Assembly: GCA_003229495.1 (NCBI GenBank)
Contig: QIEB01000577.1
Coordinates: forward strand, 1-5,479
Length of the DNA: 5,479 nt
Direction of reading: 5' to 3'
Origin: Flammeovirgaceae bacterium
Lineage (GTDB): Bacteria; Bacteroidota; Bacteroidia; Cytophagales; Cyclobacteriaceae
A model generated the notes under the pieces. That model was not told where the DNA came from and did not search any database. It saw only the letters and a program-made list of their open reading frames with translations. Position 1 is the stretch's first letter, and each line of letters opens with the position of its first letter. This document shows positions 1 through 5,479 of the stretch, in pieces. The position numbers were made by a program, and so were the translations under genes.

Positions 1-239
1 ATCCGCTCTACGTAAGGCTTGAGGCCCTCATAGTCACGCACAGGGACTAAGGACACAAAATCTCCATGAGTGTGGATCTCTTGAAAATTGTGGTCTTTTC
101 CAAATTCCGTGGGCTTTGCCTGTGATATAAGCGACTTGAACAATTCCTGCTGAAAGGCACCTCCACGATTCATCCACTTTTTTTGCTTACCGACAATCCA
201 CGAAGCAAAAGGTTTACTTAAAACCGATCGAATACCCAT
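1..239 (-). CDS. GH3 auxin-responsive promoter family protein, N-terminal part (cut by the left edge)
   Basis: An open frame begins at an ATG (239-237, minus strand) and runs off the left edge after 79 codons. The product starts MGIRSVLSKPFASWIVGKQ and contains 'FGKDHNF' near residue 54 and 'VPVRDYEGLKPY' near residues 65-76. This is the N-terminal pattern of bacterial GH3 proteins. The family belongs to the acyl-adenylate-forming (ANL-like) enzymes; plant members conjugate amino acids to acyl acids such as auxin. The bacterial substrate is generally unknown and the adenylation motifs would lie beyond the edge, so activity cannot be judged here. The start is supported by an AAAGG about 10 bases upstream. 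The gene lies 33 bp after the dnaA stop in the same orientation, so co-transcription with dnaA is plausible. Family assignment rests on recognising the N-terminus only. Confidence 0.85.
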   Translation of the reverse strand, partial: MGIRSVLSKPFASWIVGKQKKWMNRGGAFQQELFKSLISQAKPTEFGKDHNFQEIHTHGDFVSLVPVRDYEGLKPYVER

Positions 240-272
240 TTGTACTAAACCTTTGAATGTGTTAGGAGACTG

Positions 273-1691
273 TTAAAATGTCCTCATTTTGAGCTTTTTC
301 TTAAGCTCCTCAATAGAAGACTTAAATTTAACATTGGTATCGATCATGTCATTCACGGACTGAACGGCATGGATCACCGTACTATGATCCCTACCACCAA
401 AATGATACCCGATGGATTTCAAGCTGTGATTAGTATACTCCTTGGCAAAATACATGGCCGTTTGCCTGGCAATCACAATTTCCTTTTTTCTGGTTTTTGC
501 CTTTAAATCTTCCAGCACTATATCGAAATATTCCGATACTGTTTTTTGAATAAAATCAATTCCCACCTCTGAATCTATATTCTGTACGATGTTTTTAAGG
601 GTTTGCTTGGCCAATTCCAGGTCTATGTCCCTCTTTGTTAGTGAGGCATGTGCTATTAATGAAATTACTACCCCTTCCAGTTCCCTTATATTAGTATCAA
701 CGCTGTATGCCAGATATTCTATTACATTTCCTGGGATATCAATACCATCGGCCTGCATCTTTTTCTGGATTATGGCAATCCTTGTTTCAAGATCCGGTAG
801 TTGCAGGTCCGCGGTAAGTCCCCACTTAAAACGTGAAAGCAGCCGTTCTTCCAACCCTTTCAGATCCCTGGGTGGACAATCACTGGTCATGATTATCTGC
901 CTCCCGGATTGATGTAAATGATTAAAAATATGGAAAAAGATTTCCTGGGTTTTTTCTTTACCTGAAAGGAACTGAATGTCATCAATAATCAGAATATCAA
1001 TCTGCAAATAGAAATTTGTGAAATCCTGAACTCTGTTGTTTTTTACTGCTTCAATGAACTGGTTGGTGAAATATTCAGAAGAAACATATAAAACGAACTT
1101 ATCTCTCACGTTGCCCTTGATCTCATTGCCAATTGCCTGTACCAGATGGGTTTTGCCCAATCCAACCCCGCCGTAAACCATCAGCGGATTGAAACTGGTC
1201 ACTCCCGGTTTGGCGGCTACCGCAAATCCTGCAGCACGAGCCAAACGATTGCAGTCGCCCTCAATGAAAGTGTCGAAGGTGTACTGGGGGTTTAGATGAG
1301 ATTTCCGCTGAATCTGGTCCAACGACTGCAGATCAAAGGGATTATTCAGGTTTTGTGGTTGACCGTTAGGGCGTTTGGGCCTACCTGATCTTCCTGTGGG
1401 CAAATTAATGGTAAAGGGCTGATTTTGATCATTTCCTTTATCAACTATAACAGAGTACTCCAGTTTGGCCTCCATGCCTAATTCGCGGTCAATAGCCTGC
1501 CGCAGCAAGCCAACATAATGTTCCTCCAACCACTCATAGAAAAATTGACTTGGAACCTGAATGGTTAATACGTTATTATCCAGCTTTATAGGGACGATAG
1601 GAGCGAACCAGGTCTTGAGACTCTGTTCGCTAATATTATCCTTTATGTAATTAAGACAATTGCTCCATACGGTGTTTGGATCCGGATGCAT
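273..1691 (-). CDS. dnaA: Chromosomal replication initiator protein DnaA
   Basis: Full-length DnaA, 472 residues from the ATG at 1691-1689; a TTG immediately before it (1694) would add one residue. DnaA-ATP binds DnaA boxes at oriC, melts the DNA and recruits the helicase. All four domains are visible. Domain I (about 1-85) has the usual W and 'SLKTWFAPI'. Domain II is a short Pro/Asn/Gln-rich linker (about 86-132). Domain III is AAA+: Walker A GGVGLGKT at 174-181, Walker B ILIIDD at 233-238, sensor 1 IIMTSD at 266-271, arginine finger in RLLSRF (R287), sensor 2 NIRELEG (R336). Domain IV carries the DNA-binding signature GRDHSTVIHA, with DHSTVIHA at 435-442. No key residue is missing. The neighbours are not the common dnaN/recF, which is usual for Bacteroidota. 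Transcription could come from the AT-rich leader or by read-through from the nucleotidase genes. Confidence 0.98.
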   Translation of the reverse strand: MHPDPNTVWSNCLNYIKDNISEQSLKTWFAPIVPIKLDNNVLTIQVPSQFFYEWLEEHYVGLLRQAIDRELGMEAKLEYSVIVDKGNDQNQPFTINLPTGRSGRPKRPNGQPQNLNNPFDLQSLDQIQRKSHLNPQYTFDTFIEGDCNRLARAAGFAVAAKPGVTSFNPLMVYGGVGLGKTHLVQAIGNEIKGNVRDKFVLYVSSEYFTNQFIEAVKNNRVQDFTNFYLQIDILIIDDIQFLSGKEKTQEIFFHIFNHLHQSGRQIIMTSDCPPRDLKGLEERLLSRFKWGLTADLQLPDLETRIAIIQKKMQADGIDIPGNVIEYLAYSVDTNIRELEGVVISLIAHASLTKRDIDLELAKQTLKNIVQNIDSEVGIDFIQKTVSEYFDIVLEDLKAKTRKKEIVIARQTAMYFAKEYTNHSLKSIGYHFGGRDHSTVIHAVQSVNDMIDTNVKFKSSIEELKKKLKMRTF

Positions 1692-1786
1692 CAACTAATA
1701 AAGTAACAGGGTTAATACCAAGCTATTTAAAAAGGGAAACAAATTTTACAAAAAAAAACTTATAAAAAAAATTCATTTTACATTGT
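1692..1786 (-). promoter_or_regulatory. AT-rich dnaA leader with A/T tracts, a direct repeat and a possible promoter
   Basis: This 95-bp gap lies between the metallophosphatase stop and the dnaA start. It is very AT-rich, with two long A runs on the plus strand (1750-1758 and 1764-1771). An 8-base direct repeat, plus-strand attttaca, occurs at 1743-1750 and 1775-1782. On the minus strand TAGCTTGG (1725-1718) matches the Bacteroidota -7 consensus TAnnTTTG except for one base and sits about 26 bases before the ATG. The nearest TTTG candidates for a -33 box are 14 or 23 bases further upstream, neither the ideal spacing. There is no GC-rich hairpin that would terminate the nucleotidase transcript and no DnaA box. 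The promoter is inferred, not shown. Confidence 0.35.
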
Positions 1787-2698
1787 CTAGTTAGTCACTT
1801 TTACAGTTGCCGATGAGGGAGTCATTTTACCAGTAATCCTGGTAAGCCTATAGTCGATGCGGCCCAATCTGATTCCTCCAAAACCCACCTGGTTTATTAA
1901 GGTAACCTGACCATGTGGTCCCACAACTACCTCCGGCTCCTGCATAAAGGTATGGGTATGTCCTCCAATGATAAGGTCAATGCCATCTACCTGTTTTGCT
2001 AATTTTTGATCAGATATTTTGTCATGGTCATATCGGTATCCTAAATGAGACAGACAAATCACCAGATTGCACTCCATGGCCCGTAATTGCTGCACCATCT
2101 CTCTGGCCACCGGAACAGGATCAAGATATTCGGTATTACCGTAAAGCTTTTCGCCAACTAATCCATGGAGTGCTATGCCCAAACCAAAAACTCCAATAGA
2201 GAGATCCCCTTTTTGAAAAACCTTGTAAGGTAGAAACCTGTGGTTTAAAGCAGTGTTTGTGAAATCGTAGTTGGAAATAATAAATGGAAAGCTAGCATGT
2301 GGCAGTTGTTTTTCAAGACCAGGAATGCCATTGTCGAAATCGTGATTGCCTAGGGTGGCTGCATCATATTTCATTTGTGACATCAGACGAAACTCAAGTT
2401 CCCCCTCGAACAAGTTGAAATATGGAGTACCCTGGAATATATCTCCCGCATCCAACAACAAAACCTGTGCTTGACGGCTTCGAATCTCTCTAATAAGTTG
2501 GGCCCTCCGGGCCATCCCTCCCATTCCAGCATATTTTCCCCCATCATCAGGGAAAGGATCAATACGTGAATGCATATCATTAGTATGCAAAATAGTTAAG
2601 TCACTATCAGACAAGCTCCCAGCCAGAGCCGGAATTCCTATCAGGTTCAATCCAATTGAACCCAATATGCCTTGGTTAATAAATCGTCTGCGGTCCAT
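1787..2698 (-). CDS. Tat-exported metallophosphatase (5'-nucleotidase N-terminal catalytic domain alone)
   Basis: The product (303 aa) is the catalytic half of a UshA/CD73-type 5'-nucleotidase, a calcineurin-like metallophosphoesterase using two metal ions. All metal-site motifs are present: HTNDMHSR at 38-45 (D41, H43), AGDIFQG at 84-90 (D86), GNHDFD at 117-122 (N118, H119), SHLG at 217-220 (H218) and GGHTHTF at 245-251 (H247, H249). The N-terminus has a twin-arginine motif RRRFI (3-7), a short hydrophobic stretch and a likely cleavage site after ALA (24-26), so export by Tat to the periplasm is expected. The protein ends soon after the catalytic domain; complete enzymes have about 500-550 residues with a C-terminal substrate-binding domain, here supplied by the adjacent gene. 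Its ATG lies one base after that gene's stop codon, implying translational coupling. The substrate is unproven: nucleotide monophosphates by family, but other phosphoesters are possible. Confidence 0.93.
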   Translation of the reverse strand: MDRRRFINQGILGSIGLNLIGIPALAGSLSDSDLTILHTNDMHSRIDPFPDDGGKYAGMGGMARRAQLIREIRSRQAQVLLLDAGDIFQGTPYFNLFEGELEFRLMSQMKYDAATLGNHDFDNGIPGLEKQLPHASFPFIISNYDFTNTALNHRFLPYKVFQKGDLSIGVFGLGIALHGLVGEKLYGNTEYLDPVPVAREMVQQLRAMECNLVICLSHLGYRYDHDKISDQKLAKQVDGIDLIIGGHTHTFMQEPEVVVGPHGQVTLINQVGFGGIRLGRIDYRLTRITGKMTPSSATVKVTN

Positions 2699-2699
2699 G

Positions 2700-3449
2700 T
2701 TACGGGATTAACTTTACCCTACCCTCTATTTCCGCATCGGCAGCACTCCCCTGAGCTTCCAGCCATCTGATGTGCTCGATAATCATATCCCTGATTTTTA
2801 CATCAACTGTAGCCAGAATCCTGGCCTCTTTTAGAAATTCCATGCCGCCCCCGCCCTGGGCATAGTAGTCGGAAACGGCAAGAACATAGGTGTGGTCCTC
2901 ACTGAATGGTTCACCATCTATAAATATCTTCATCGGCTTATCGTCCTCCACCAATACCACACTATTTGCAATTGACACTCCTTTATTACTTGCCAACAGG
3001 TTAAAAAGAGAGCTGGTTTGAGTACCGTTTAACTCTAATATATATAGCAAGTTTTCAAAGGGCATTAATTCGTATATAGTAGACAATTTTACTGGACCTT
3101 TAGGAATCGGGGCCCTCAATCCGCCATTGGTCATAACACTCATATGAACTTTGCCCGAATAATTTAACCTGCTCTGAAATAGAATCGCATCAGTAACAAA
3201 ATTTCCCAGCAGGGATTCGACACTTCCTTCTACCAGGCGCTTGTTAGCATGGCCTATTATCACTTCCATTTCTTGCTCCATCACGGTCCTAAACGGGGCG
3301 ATAGTAGCTTCAGCTAAACTATCTTCACCATAAGAACTATCCACTGTGAGCAATTCTGAGTGAGGCTCAAGCACAGTTCTGGTGGAGGACGCACAGTGGA
3401 CCAGAGTTGCAGTTAAGAGCAGTAGGCAAATATGGTAATTGATTCTCAA
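2700..3449 (-). CDS. 5'-nucleotidase C-terminal domain protein, putative lipoprotein
   Basis: The product (249 aa) matches the C-terminal substrate-binding domain of 5'-nucleotidases. Visible signatures are GNFVTDA (82-88), NGGLR (108-112, N and R kept), PFEN (130-133, F and N kept, equivalent to the base-stacking PFGN segment) and DYYAQGGGGMEFL (194-206), equivalent to the F-x-A-x-GGDGY loop. In that loop the Asp that contacts the ribose (UshA D504, CD73 D506) is Gly201, and the stacking Phe is Tyr195. Translation must begin at TTG (3449-3447): an in-frame TGA lies seven codons upstream and the first ATG is residue 57, while a signal peptide follows the TTG directly (hydrophobic residues 7-18, then Cys19). 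The LVHC lipobox is atypical, with His at -1. It is the first gene of the pair and is followed by the catalytic half after a single base. Probable role: envelope-anchored partner presenting substrate to the phosphatase. Confidence 0.88.
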   Translation of the reverse strand: MRINYHICLLLLTATLVHCASSTRTVLEPHSELLTVDSSYGEDSLAEATIAPFRTVMEQEMEVIIGHANKRLVEGSVESLLGNFVTDAILFQSRLNYSGKVHMSVMTNGGLRAPIPKGPVKLSTIYELMPFENLLYILELNGTQTSSLFNLLASNKGVSIANSVVLVEDDKPMKIFIDGEPFSEDHTYVLAVSDYYAQGGGGMEFLKEARILATVDVKIRDMIIEHIRWLEAQGSAADAEIEGRVKLIP

Positions 3450-3476
3450 AGTAGTTAATGTTCTCTTTCAAGTTAG

Positions 3477-3483
3477 CAAAATA
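3477..3483 (-). promoter_or_regulatory. Possible -7 element for the nucleotidase pair (TATTTTG)
   Basis: On the minus strand TATTTTG resembles TAnnTTTG with one T missing and lies 27 bases upstream of the TTG start, giving a predicted leader of roughly 20 bases. The best upstream candidate for a -33 box is a TGTG about 20 bases away, which only partly fits TTTG. The call is pattern-based and weak. Confidence 0.25.
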
Positions 3484-3509
3484 CCCTGGTAAACACAGCG
3501 ATACACATT

Positions 3510-3516
3510 TATTTTG
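3510..3516 (+). promoter_or_regulatory. Possible -7 element for mutAB (TATTTTG)
   Basis: TATTTTG resembles the Bacteroidota TAnnTTTG element with one base missing. It ends one base before the first ATG of mutA (3518), so transcription from it would begin inside the annotated N-terminus and leave the second ATG at 3563 as the usable start. No clear TTTG lies about 19 bases upstream, which lowers confidence. Confidence 0.22.
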
Positions 3517-3517
3517 A

Positions 3518-4726
3518 ATGATAAATAAATTAACTTTAGGTGAATTTGAAGATGCATTATTAATGCAACATTTTTTGAATGATTTTGGGTCCGCCGATAT
3601 TGCCAAGTGGGAACGACAAGTTCTAAAAGACCTTGGGCTGGAAAGTATCGAACAGCTGACGCAGGTCCCATTGGCCACCGGGATTACTCAACCACCCTAT
3701 GCTGACATTACATCGAATCCTGAAAATCATTTTCTGCATTCCTACAGGTATTGTACTACCAATTCTGATGAACACGGGCAGGGTGCTCGTTACTGGCTCA
3801 ACATGGAACGTTTTGAGGGGTTTGGTGCTGCCAAACTCAATCAATTATCGTTGGCTGCTTTAACTGGAGGAGCAGATGGGATAATACTGGTAGTAGATGG
3901 AGTAAAGCACTGGAAACAGTTGTTAGATGGCATTGCTCTATCCGACTGCTACTTGGGTATAGAGGGTAATCTTCAGGACATTTTGAAATTAGTAGATTTC
4001 CTTGGTCCCTTAAAATCAGATCACCAGGGGTTTTTTATTATAAATGGTATGCTGGAGCATTTAGTAAATGAAACTCCGGGTGTGCTTGGGTTGTTGAAAG
4101 GGAACTACGGATTTAGGTCTCTGATATTACAAGAACCGGTCACTGAGCCTGGCACGCTCGATGAATTAGCATTGCTGCTTAGTCAAGGGATATTCATTAT
4201 TAACACCTCGTTAGAATCGGACATCCCATTGTTGAATATCCTGAAGAACATGCAAATCAACCTTCCTCTTGGGGATTCTTATTTGTGGGAAATTTGCAGG
4301 TTGAGGTGTTTGCGAATTTTGTTTCATCAAGTGGCACAACAGTACGGCGCCACCGACTACCTGCCAGGATCCCTGACCATTCAAGCTACTACTAATGGTT
4401 TTCAGGGTAAGCAAAAAAATCAAAACCAACAACTGTTACGCAATACCACTCAAACTATGGCAGCAGTTTTTGGTGGATGCAATATAGTAACGGTAGTCCC
4501 TCATCAAAATGGATTCGGCAGCGATGATCAGTGGTCCAGAAGAATTGCCCGAAACATTAGTCACATCTTAATAAAAGAGTGCCACCTTCATAAAATGGCA
4601 GACCCCGTGGCAGGATCCTACTATCTGGAAGACTTAACGGATAAAATGCTAAGGGAAGTATGGTCCAGATTACGGCAATTGGAGAGCTCAGGTGGATATT
4701 TGAATCATAGGGAAAGTAAAATATGA
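3518..4726 (+). CDS. mutA: Methylmalonyl-CoA mutase small subunit, short form (MutA)
   Basis: The product (402 aa) is the non-catalytic small subunit that pairs with MutB in the adenosylcobalamin-dependent mutase interconverting methylmalonyl-CoA and succinyl-CoA. It has the mutase TIM-barrel fold pattern: FLNDFGSADIAKWERQVLKD (19-38), GADGIILV (118-125), LGDSYLWEICRLRCLRILF (251-269), and the conserved late-barrel blocks TMAAVFGGC (313-321), RRIARNISHIL (341-351) and ADPVAGSYYLE (361-371). It stops soon after SGGYL (391-395) with no C-terminal cobalamin-like domain, whereas classical small subunits are about 600-640 aa. Family alignment suggests the conserved N-terminus begins near residue 16, so the ATG at 3563 (387 aa) is at least as likely as 3518; the 15 extra residues have no recognisable family match. 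The stop overlaps the mutB start as ATGA, so the two are translationally coupled. Confidence 0.9.
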   Translation: MINKLTLGEFEDALLMQHFLNDFGSADIAKWERQVLKDLGLESIEQLTQVPLATGITQPPYADITSNPENHFLHSYRYCTTNSDEHGQGARYWLNMERFEGFGAAKLNQLSLAALTGGADGIILVVDGVKHWKQLLDGIALSDCYLGIEGNLQDILKLVDFLGPLKSDHQGFFIINGMLEHLVNETPGVLGLLKGNYGFRSLILQEPVTEPGTLDELALLLSQGIFIINTSLESDIPLLNILKNMQINLPLGDSYLWEICRLRCLRILFHQVAQQYGATDYLPGSLTIQATTNGFQGKQKNQNQQLLRNTTQTMAAVFGGCNIVTVVPHQNGFGSDDQWSRRIARNISHILIKECHLHKMADPVAGSYYLEDLTDKMLREVWSRLRQLESSGGYLNHRESKI

Positions 4727-5479
4727 GACCTGATTTCAGCGAAATACCATTTGAAGACCTGACAAATTTCCACGGAAAATCTGAGTTAGCGCCGGAAGGG
4801 CTTTGGACCACCCCTGAAGGGATCAGTGTTCCTCCCGTGATCGAATCGGCAGCTGCTGAAGAGCTTGGCTTTGCTGCTGGGATACCGCCTTTTCTAAGAG
4901 GACCCTATTCCACTATGTATATAACCCGTCCATGGACTATCAGACAATATGCAGGATTCTCCACTGCAAAAGAGTCCAATGCATTTTACCGGCGGAATCT
5001 CGCAGCAGGTCAAAAAGGACTTTCAGTGGCCTTTGATTTGCCTACACATCGTGGATACGATTCTGATCATCAACGGGTGAAGGGAGATGTCGGAAAAGCC
5101 GGCGTTGCCATTGACACCCTACAGGACATGGAAAACTTATTTGACGGAATACCTTTAGATCAAATGTCCGTCAGCATGACCATGAATGGCGCGGTGCTAC
5201 CAATCATGGCTTATTATATCGTGGCAGCTGAAAATCAGGGTGTCAAACCAGAACAAATGAAGGGGACCATTCAAAATGATATTCTCAAAGAGTACATGGT
5301 GCGGAATACTTATATTTATCCACCAGACTTCTCAATGCGAATCATCGCGGATATTTTTTCATACTGTTCCAGGAATATGCCCAATTATAATTCGATAAGC
5401 GTAAGCGGATACCATCTCCATGAGGCCGGGGCTCCCGCTGATCTTGAACTAGCCTATACTCTTGCAAATGGGCTGGAAT
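4723..5479 (+). CDS. mutB: Methylmalonyl-CoA mutase large (catalytic) subunit, N-terminal part (cut by the right edge)
   Basis: An ATG at 4723 opens a frame that continues without a stop to the right edge (252 complete codons). It starts MRPDFSEIPFEDL and enters the substrate-binding TIM barrel of the catalytic subunit. Relative to Propionibacterium MutB the numbering is offset by 13, and the functional residues are present: Y62, M65 and R69 in RGPYSTMYITRPW (CoA channel; Y75, M78, R82), Y76 in RQYAGFS (Y89, which helps start the radical reaction), R194 in MVRNTY (R207, substrate carboxylate) and H231 in SVSGYH (H244). The Tyr and Arg set indicates methylmalonyl-CoA rather than isobutyryl-CoA or ethylmalonyl-CoA specificity. 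The C-terminal B12-binding domain with DxHxxG would lie beyond the window. A purine-rich GGGAAAG lies about 8 bases before the ATG. Confidence 0.97.
   Translation, partial: MRPDFSEIPFEDLTNFHGKSELAPEGLWTTPEGISVPPVIESAAAEELGFAAGIPPFLRGPYSTMYITRPWTIRQYAGFSTAKESNAFYRRNLAAGQKGLSVAFDLPTHRGYDSDHQRVKGDVGKAGVAIDTLQDMENLFDGIPLDQMSVSMTMNGAVLPIMAYYIVAAENQGVKPEQMKGTIQNDILKEYMVRNTYIYPPDFSMRIIADIFSYCSRNMPNYNSISVSGYHLHEAGAPADLELAYTLANGLE

Larger units (their letters stand above)
3450..3517. promoter_or_regulatory. Divergent intergenic region between the nucleotidase genes and mutAB
   Basis: These 68 bp separate the minus-strand nucleotidase pair from the plus-strand mutase operon and must hold the starting signals for at least one and probably both transcripts. 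Each strand carries a TATTTTG heptamer resembling a Bacteroidota -7 element. No extended palindrome that would suggest an operator was noticed, and no riboswitch-sized leader fits. A cobalamin riboswitch for the B12-dependent mutase is therefore not supported. Confidence 0.5.

Noticed and set aside
69..80. DnaA-box-like tgtggatct inside the GH3 gene
   Set aside because: Only 7 of 9 bases match the consensus, it is single and inside coding sequence; no origin is supported.
589..912. Plus-strand open frame of 107 codons inside dnaA
   Set aside because: It lies entirely antisense to conserved DnaA domain III coding sequence and its translation has no recognisable family pattern.
1740..1786. Rho-independent terminator after the metallophosphatase gene
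   Set aside because: There are T runs on the minus strand but no GC-rich stem precedes them.
1787..3449. Nucleotidase pair as a single gene broken by a frameshift
   Set aside because: The C-terminal domain gene comes first and each protein has its own export signal, so a simple frameshift or stop in an ancestral single gene cannot explain it.
3450..3565. Cobalamin riboswitch upstream of the B12-dependent mutase
   Set aside because: The space is far too short for the roughly 200-base element and no B12-box sequence is seen.
3367..3678. Minus-strand open frame spanning the divergent region into mutA
   Set aside because: It overlaps the lipoprotein signal-peptide region in another frame and runs antisense to mutA; Cys-rich low-complexity translation without a family pattern.
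4557..4811. Minus-strand open frame across the mutA-mutB junction
   Set aside because: It is antisense to two strongly conserved coding regions and shows no domain.

Overview
The window looks like an ordinary chromosomal stretch from a member of the Bacteroidota, most likely of the Cytophagales. The evidence is protein flavour (DnaA, a bacterial GH3-family protein, a two-subunit methylmalonyl-CoA mutase), moderate-to-low GC, weak Shine-Dalgarno sequences and possible TAnnTTTG-type -7 elements. No mobile element, RNA gene, CRISPR array or phage gene was seen. Lineage below phylum is inference.

Layout. Four genes lie on the minus strand, reading from about 3449 down to 1: a lipoprotein-like 5'-nucleotidase C-terminal-domain protein (2700-3449), a Tat-type metallophosphatase equivalent to the 5'-nucleotidase N-terminal domain (1787-2698), dnaA (273-1691), and the N-terminal 79 codons of a GH3 auxin-responsive-promoter family protein (239 to the left edge). 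Two genes lie on the plus strand: a short methylmalonyl-CoA mutase small subunit (mutA, 3518 or 3563 to 4726) and the start of the large catalytic subunit (mutB, 4723 to the right edge), overlapping by 4 bases. A 68-bp divergent intergenic region (3450-3517) separates the two groups. The only other sizeable gap is the 95-bp AT-rich dnaA leader.

How they work together. The two nucleotidase genes are the two halves of a classical UshA/CD73-type 5'-nucleotidase, encoded separately in reversed order with one base between them. They probably act as a pair in the periplasm or at the envelope on nucleotides or a related phosphoester. MutA and MutB form the adenosylcobalamin-dependent mutase that interconverts methylmalonyl-CoA and succinyl-CoA. 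DnaA initiates chromosome replication, but no DnaA-box cluster is visible here, so oriC is probably elsewhere. GH3 follows dnaA by 33 bp.

No clearly new biological system is seen. The most interesting points are the split and reordered nucleotidase with a Gly at a position that is normally a ribose-binding Asp, the very short MutA with an ambiguous start, and the TTG-initiated putative lipoprotein.
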